From positions 124,001-188,000 of the forward strand of contig JAIXPC010000006.1 of NCBI GenBank assembly GCA_027486415.1: a DNA stretch of 64,000 nucleotides. Direction: 5' to 3'. This document shows, piece by piece, positions 59,854 to 64,000 of this stretch (its first letter is position 1; every line of letters starts with the position of its first letter). The position numbers and the translations under genes were made by a program. The DNA is from Sphingomonadales bacterium. Its GTDB lineage: Bacteria; Pseudomonadota; Alphaproteobacteria; Sphingomonadales; Sphingomonadaceae. Under the pieces are notes generated by a model, which saw nothing but the letters and a program-made list of their open reading frames with translations, made no database searches and was not told the origin of the DNA.

Positions 59854-61593
59854 TCAGGCCACGCTGCTCCTGGGCCGACGCCGGTTGCAGAAACCGGTGA
59901 GCGCCGCTTCATCCAGCGGCGGGGCGACGCAATAGCCCTGCACCCACTGGCAGCCGGCAGTGCGCGCGGCGGCCAGCTGCACGTCATCCTCGATGCCTTC
60001 CGCCACCACCGTCAGTCCCAGCCGGCGCGCGGTGGCGATCATGCCTTCCACCACGATGCGTTCGCGCTCGCTGCCGGTCAGGCCCTGGGCAAAGCTGCGG
60101 TCCAGCTTGATGGTATCAACCGGCAGCCGCGCCAGCCGCGCCAGGCTGGAATAGCCGGCACCGAAATCATCGAGCGCGATGCCCACGCCGTCACGGCGCA
60201 GCAGGCTCAATGTCGCAGCCGCTGCGTCCAGGTCGTTGATGATGGCCTCCTCGGTCACCTCGATCACCAGCCGGCGCGGCGACAAGCCGGACGAGGCCAG
60301 ATCGCGCGCCAGCGAATCGATGAAATCAGGATCGGCCAGATCGGCGGCCGTCACGTTCAGCGACAGTTTCAGATTGGCCAGCGCCCCCGTCCACGCCGCC
60401 GCCGTGGCGATGGCGCGCGACCTTATGTGCCGGCCCACCGCCAGCGCCAGTTCCGCCGATGCCGCCGTTTCCAGCAACGTGATGGCAGACAGGCGGCCGT
60501 GCAGCGGGTGATCCCAGCGCGACAGCGCCTCCACGCCGCCCACGGATCCATCGGCCAGGTTGGATTGCGGCTGATAGAGGATGGTGATGCCGCCGTTCTT
60601 CAGCGCGCCAAACAGATCCGATTCAAGGTCAGCGCGCCGGGCCAAGGCCTCGCGGTCGCTTTCCTGGTGGAACCGCGCCACGGCCCCCGGCTCGCGCCCC
60701 CGCGCATCGGAAAGCGCGATCGAGGCCTCACGCAGCACCGCCTCGGCCACCGCATCGGGCTCTTCGTCGTTCGCGTCCACCCAGGCGATGCCGGCGCGGC
60801 CCGACACGTGGATCAGGCGATCATCGATGGCGAACGGGCGTTCAAACCCGCGCAGCAGGTTGCGCGCCAGCCGTTCCAGCCCGTCAGCCGCCCGCTCGCC
60901 CGAAATCCCCAATGCGAACTCGCCTGCCGTCAGCCGCGCCAGCAGGCGCAGTTCGCCTTCGCCGGTGCGCGCATCGGCGATCGGGCCCAGCCGCCGCGCG
61001 ATCACCGCCAGCAGCCTGTCGCCCACATCGCGGCCATAGATGGTGTTGATCTGCGAAAATCGTCCGACGCCCAGCACGATGGCGCCGCAGGGCCGTCCGG
61101 CGGTGCGCTGTTCGGCCAGCCACGCCTGCAACCGTTCGGCACTGGCCAGCCCGGTCAGACGATCGGCATCGGCGTTGTCTGCCGGCAAGGGCGCTGCGGC
61201 CGCCGCCGCCAGCCGATCGGCATGGCGCCCGGCCAGTTGCAGGGCCGTGGCAAAGCCATCCGAACCGAAGGGAGAGACCATCACCGAAGTGGCGCCGGCA
61301 TCGCGCGCGGCTTCGGACGCGCTGGCATCGTTGCGCGACAGCATCACCAGCATGGAACCGCGCCGGGCTTCCACCATCGGCCCCAGCGCCTGTGCGGCCG
61401 CCAGCCCGGCGGTGAGCGCACCGCGCGCATCGACCACCACCACCCGCACCGGTTCGGCCCCGAACCGCGAGGCCGCCAGCTCGGGCCGGCGTTCGACGCG
61501 CGGCGTCTGTCCCGCAGCGCTCACCATGTCCGACACATCGTCGGCATAACGCGGCGAAACGATCAGCACCGGTTCGGCGTGCCCTGCGGCCAT
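59854..61593 (-). CDS. Pseudo-receiver, degenerate GGDEF and EAL protein (c-di-GMP phosphodiesterase)
   Basis: A 579-residue protein in three parts. Residues 1-130 look like a receiver: VVVVDARGAL has an acceptor-like Asp, but the beta-5 lysine is absent (SVMVSPFG). Residues about 140-300 are GGDEF-like with the active motif replaced by LTAGEFALGI, so cyclase activity is unlikely. Residues about 320-570 are EAL with the metal and catalytic set present: VEALSRWDHP, LSLNVTAADL, IEVTEEAII, ALDDFGAGYSS, IKLDRSFAQG, VVAEGIEDD and QGYCVAPPL. It should hydrolyse c-di-GMP. It is convergent with mfd and divergent from moaA. Confidence 0.9.
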   Translation of the reverse strand: MAAGHAEPVLIVSPRYADDVSDMVSAAGQTPRVERRPELAASRFGAEPVRVVVVDARGALTAGLAAAQALGPMVEARRGSMLVMLSRNDASASEAARDAGATSVMVSPFGSDGFATALQLAGRHADRLAAAAAAPLPADNADADRLTGLASAERLQAWLAEQRTAGRPCGAIVLGVGRFSQINTIYGRDVGDRLLAVIARRLGPIADARTGEGELRLLARLTAGEFALGISGERAADGLERLARNLLRGFERPFAIDDRLIHVSGRAGIAWVDANDEEPDAVAEAVLREASIALSDARGREPGAVARFHQESDREALARRADLESDLFGALKNGGITILYQPQSNLADGSVGGVEALSRWDHPLHGRLSAITLLETAASAELALAVGRHIRSRAIATAAAWTGALANLKLSLNVTAADLADPDFIDSLARDLASSGLSPRRLVIEVTEEAIINDLDAAAATLSLLRRDGVGIALDDFGAGYSSLARLARLPVDTIKLDRSFAQGLTGSERERIVVEGMIATARRLGLTVVAEGIEDDVQLAAARTAGCQWVQGYCVAPPLDEAALTGFCNRRRPRSSVA

Positions 61594-61740
61594 GCGTGAA
61601 TTTACCTGCCCATGCGTTTACGCTTTGCTCACGCCACGATGCCGCTTGCGGAGGTTACTGTCCACCCCCAACCGCAGCATCTGCGCCGCCATCAGCAAAA
61701 CATCTTGCCAACCGCTGCCGCCGTGCCACAGGCTTGGCCC

Positions 61741-62793
61741 ATGCTTGCCGCTGGCTCCGCGTCCGTTTCAACGGCCACAGCCCCGCCGCTGGTCGATCCG
61801 TTCGGCCGGGCGATCTCCTATGTCCGCATCTCGGTCACTGATCGCTGCGATTTCCGCTGCGTTTACTGCATGTCCGAACACATGACCTTCCTGCCCCGCG
61901 CCGAGGTGCTGAGCCTGGAGGAGATCGACCGGCTGGCATCGGCCTTCATCCGCCGCGGCACCCGCCGCATCCGCCTGACCGGCGGGGAACCGCTGGTGCG
62001 GCGCGGCATCATCGATCTGGTCACCAGCCTTGGCCGCCACCTGAAAACCGGCGCGCTCGACGAGCTGACCCTGACCAGCAACGGCAGCCAGATGGCCCGC
62101 CACGCCCCGGCGCTGTTTGCCGCCGGGGTGCGCCGGGTGAACATCAGCCTCGACACGCTGGATCCCGACCGCTTTGCCCGCATCACCCGCTGGGGCCGGC
62201 TGCCCCAGGTGCTGGAGGGCGTTGCCGCTGCGCGCGATGCCGGCCTCAAGGTCAAACTCAATACCGTCGCCCTTGCCGGCGAGAACGAGGACGAGATCGA
62301 GGCGCTGATGCAGTTCGCAGCGGCCAACGGCCATGATCTCACCCTCATCGAAACCATGCCGCTGGGCGAGATCGATGGCGACCGCGTCGATCAATATCTG
62401 CCCTTGTCAAAGGTGCGGCGCGATCTGGCCCGGCGCTACACGCTGACCGATCTGCCACACCGCACCGGCGGGCCGGCCCGTTATGTGCGGGTGGAGGAAC
62501 TGGGGTTGCAGCTTGGCTTCATCACGCCCCTTACCCACAATTTCTGCGAAAGCTGCAACCGCGTGCGCGTCACCGCCACCGGCCAGCTGTTCATGTGCCT
62601 TGGCCAGGATGACCAGGCCGATCTGAAGGCGGTGCTGCGACGGGCGGCCAGTGACGCGGCCAGTGACGAGGCGGCAATCGATGCCGCACTCGACGAGGCC
62701 ATTGCCCGCAAGCCCAGGGGCCATGATTTCGTCATCGAACGGCGCGGCGCCCGGCCGGCCGTCCAGCGCCACATGAGCCTGACCGGCGGTTGA
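61741..62793 (+). CDS. moaA: GTP 3',8-cyclase (molybdenum cofactor biosynthesis)
   Basis: A radical-SAM enzyme. The first cluster motif is [13 protein letters not shown], and the second is [34 protein letters not shown] binds SAM, and [19 protein letters not shown] and the C-terminal Gly-Gly (SLTGG) are typical. It begins the molybdopterin pathway by making 3',8-cyclo-GTP. I took the start at ATG 61741 ([20 protein letters not shown]), giving 350 residues; the ORF runs 129 bases further upstream. No other moa gene is nearby. Confidence 0.93.
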   Translation: MLAAGSASVSTATAPPLVDPFGRAISYVRISVTDRCDFRCVYCMSEHMTFLPRAEVLSLEEIDRLASAFIRRGTRRIRLTGGEPLVRRGIIDLVTSLGRHLKTGALDELTLTSNGSQMARHAPALFAAGVRRVNISLDTLDPDRFARITRWGRLPQVLEGVAAARDAGLKVKLNTVALAGENEDEIEALMQFAAANGHDLTLIETMPLGEIDGDRVDQYLPLSKVRRDLARRYTLTDLPHRTGGPARYVRVEELGLQLGFITPLTHNFCESCNRVRVTATGQLFMCLGQDDQADLKAVLRRAASDAASDEAAIDAALDEAIARKPRGHDFVIERRGARPAVQRHMSLTGG

Positions 62794-62818
62794 CCGGGGC
62801 TTTGGGGGATTGTCTCGC

Positions 62819-63583
62819 ATGAAACTCGCGCTGCTCGCTTCGGACAGCCATGTCGCCCGCGCCGCCGCCGACGCGCTGCGAAAGTCCCATGATTTCGTGC
62901 CGGTCCGCGATGCCGACGTGGTGGTGGCGCTGGGCGGCGACGGCTTCCTGCTGCACTGCCTGCACGAAGCCATGCGAATCCGCGGGCCCAAGCCGATGTT
63001 TGGCATGAACCGCGGCACCGTTGGTTTCCTGATGAACGAGTTTCGTCAGCAGCGCCTCGAAGAGCGGGTGGCTGCCGCCAAGACCTTCGTGCTCCATCCG
63101 CTGCAGATGACTGCCACCACCACTGCGGGCGACATCGTCACCCACCCGGCGATCAACGAAGTCTCCCTGCTCAGGGAAACGCGGCAGGCTGCCAAGATCG
63201 GTATCGCCATCGATGGCAAGACACGCATGGAGGAACTGATCTGCGATGGCGTGCTGGTGGCAACACCGGCCGGCTCCACTGCCTACAACCTGTCAGCCAA
63301 TGGACCCATCCTGCCGCTCGAATCCGATCTGCTCGCGCTCACGCCCATCTCCCCCTTCCGCCCCCGCCGCTGGCGCGGCGCGCTGCTGCCCGGCGCCAGC
63401 AAGGTGGAGTTCGAGGTGCGGGAAGCGAGGAAGCGCCCGGTGTCGGCCGTGGCCGACCAGATGGAGGTGCGCGACGTGGCGCATGTGAGCGTGGCGATGG
63501 ACCGGTCGATCAGCCTGACCCTGCTGTTCGACCCGGAATATGCCCTCGACGACCGGATCAGCCTGGAACAATTCGCGAGCTGA
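62819..63583 (+). CDS. nadK: NAD kinase
   Basis: A 254-residue NAD kinase, short but typical of alphaproteobacteria. GGDG is at residues 39-42 (VVVALGGDGFLLHCL). MNRGTVGFLMNE, INEVSLLRET and ATPAGSTAYNLSANGPILPL are conserved, and the late strand is RPVSAVADQMEVRDV. It makes NADP from NAD and ATP. The ATG at 62819 has GGGGGA upstream. It lies 25 bases after moaA on the same strand and is followed by tRNA-Asn. Confidence 0.94.
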   Translation: MKLALLASDSHVARAAADALRKSHDFVPVRDADVVVALGGDGFLLHCLHEAMRIRGPKPMFGMNRGTVGFLMNEFRQQRLEERVAAAKTFVLHPLQMTATTTAGDIVTHPAINEVSLLRETRQAAKIGIAIDGKTRMEELICDGVLVATPAGSTAYNLSANGPILPLESDLLALTPISPFRPRRWRGALLPGASKVEFEVREARKRPVSAVADQMEVRDVAHVSVAMDRSISLTLLFDPEYALDDRISLEQFAS

Positions 63584-63592
63584 ATTTTGCCC

Positions 63593-63621
63593 TTGGCAAG
63601 CCCGCCGCCCCCCGCTAAGGG
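63593..63621 (+). promoter_or_regulatory. Predicted tRNA-Asn promoter
   Basis: TTGGCA at 63593-63598, a 17-base C-rich spacer and TAAGGG at 63616-63621, followed by AGCGC. The same GGGAGCGC box follows the rpmG promoter. The fit to a sigma-70 -10 is poor, so this is tentative. Confidence 0.4.
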
Positions 63622-63637
63622 AGCGCTCCCACGCTGT

Positions 63638-63712
63638 TCCTCGGTAGCTCAGCGGTAGAGCCCTCGACTGTTAATCGAGTTGTCGCAGGTTCGAATCCTG
63701 CCCGGGGAGCCA
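63638..63712 (+). tRNA. tRNA-Asn (anticodon GTT)
   Basis: A complete cloverleaf with encoded CCA. Acceptor TCCTCGG pairs with CCGGGGA (one G-T). The D arm is GCTC/GAGC. The anticodon stem CTCGA/TCGAG encloses CTGTTAA (anticodon GTT at 63670-63672). The T arm GCAGG/CCTGC encloses TTCGAAT. The discriminator is G, followed by CCA. Confidence 0.97.
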
Positions 63713-63733
63713 GCGTGGGATTGCCGTTCCCCG

Positions 63734-64000
63734 TCAGACCATGACAGGGTTGAACGAGGTCGCTAACAGCACCCCGGCAAATCCGAACCCGAAGATGTCG
63801 GCCCGCCCGTCACCATTGTAATCTGCCATTTCGCGGTGGAAGACATTGTCTGACGTCCAGCCCTGGTTGCGGCCGAAATTGGCGACATCAAAGCCTGCTT
63901 CGCTGATCCCGCCATTGGTTTGACCAAAAGCGACGAACGTGCCGGCAACACCAAAGCCCACGACATCATCGCGGCCATCGCCGTTCACGTCGGCCAGGTC
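63734..64000 (-). CDS. FG-GAP/VCBS repeat protein, 3' part only
   Basis: Reading in from the right edge, the frame is open through base 64000, so the protein starts outside the window. The visible 88 or so residues contain calcium-binding FG-GAP-type repeats: LADVNGDGRDDVVGFGVAGT, DYNGDGRADIFGFGFAGV. They end TSFNPVMV. Such repeats usually form beta-propellers in extracellular or surface proteins. The nearby tRNA-Asn is on the opposite strand, 21 bases past the stop. Confidence 0.78.
   Translation of the reverse strand, partial: DLADVNGDGRDDVVGFGVAGTFVAFGQTNGGISEAGFDVANFGRNQGWTSDNVFHREMADYNGDGRADIFGFGFAGVLLATSFNPVMV

Noticed and set aside
61594..61740. Molybdenum cofactor riboswitch before moaA
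   Set aside because: I could not find the expected stems in this stretch.

Overview
This 64 kb window is ordinary chromosomal DNA of a high-GC alphaproteobacterium, most likely from the Sphingomonadales. The evidence is the MipZ-type division ATPase, an ArsR-methyltransferase/metF/split-metH operon, a CIRCE-controlled groESL operon, sdhE next to mfd, DUF3572 and DUF6522 proteins, and PEP-CTERM proteins whose sorting signals have the PEPxxW(A/T)M form. Genes are densely packed and many are joined by ATGA or TGATG stop/start overlaps. I see no insertion sequence, prophage, CRISPR array or plasmid backbone. The genus cannot be fixed from the sequence alone.

Layout. 1-9.6 kb: a partial thioesterase, an orphan TonB-like protein, and the methionine-cycle operon sahR-metF-metH(N)-metH(C) on the minus strand with a striking palindromic operator. 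These are followed by mlaA, a methyltransferase, a small lipoprotein and a large PEP-CTERM protein. 9.6-13.4 kb: groES-groEL with promoter, CIRCE and terminator, then a lipoprotein S41 protease. 13.4-21 kb: two minus-strand overlapping runs, oxidoreductase with HerA-like ATPase, and nitrilase-queG-hydrolase-maeB. 21-31.4 kb: mutS, then a five-gene run made of 5-oxoprolinase, a two-subunit DUF969/DUF979 transporter, DUF2891 and DUF4403. 31.4-36.5 kb: a DEAD-box helicase, thiolase and MaoC hydratase, and two tandem paralogous PEP-CTERM proteins.

36.6-45 kb: putA, a mechanosensitive channel, ygfZ, rpmG (L33), and a run of DUF3572, HAD hydrolase, RidA, FemAB-like acyltransferase and a secreted unknown. 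45-51.4 kb: panC, mipZ with a membrane J-domain protein, phosphomannomutase, djlA, a drug/metabolite-type exporter, an amidase and DUF6522. 51.4-52 kb: RNase P RNA and a nested inverted-repeat element. 52-64 kb: a TPR/2OG-oxygenase gene coupled to recG, then sdhE-mfd, an EAL phosphodiesterase with a degenerate GGDEF, moaA, nadK, tRNA-Asn and the 3' end of an FG-GAP repeat protein.

Functional themes. The SahR operon should remethylate homocysteine under control of S-adenosylhomocysteine. The 5-oxoproline operon should import pyroglutamate and open it to glutamate, the same product that PutA makes from proline. MutS, RecG and Mfd cover mismatch repair, fork or junction processing and transcription-coupled repair. 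The most interesting leads are the composite SahR operator, the unknown DUF2891 protein inside the oxoproline operon, a shared motif upstream of PEP-CTERM genes, and the two inverted-repeat structures around rnpB. I found no clearly new multi-gene system. No stretch over 300 bases lacks a gene.
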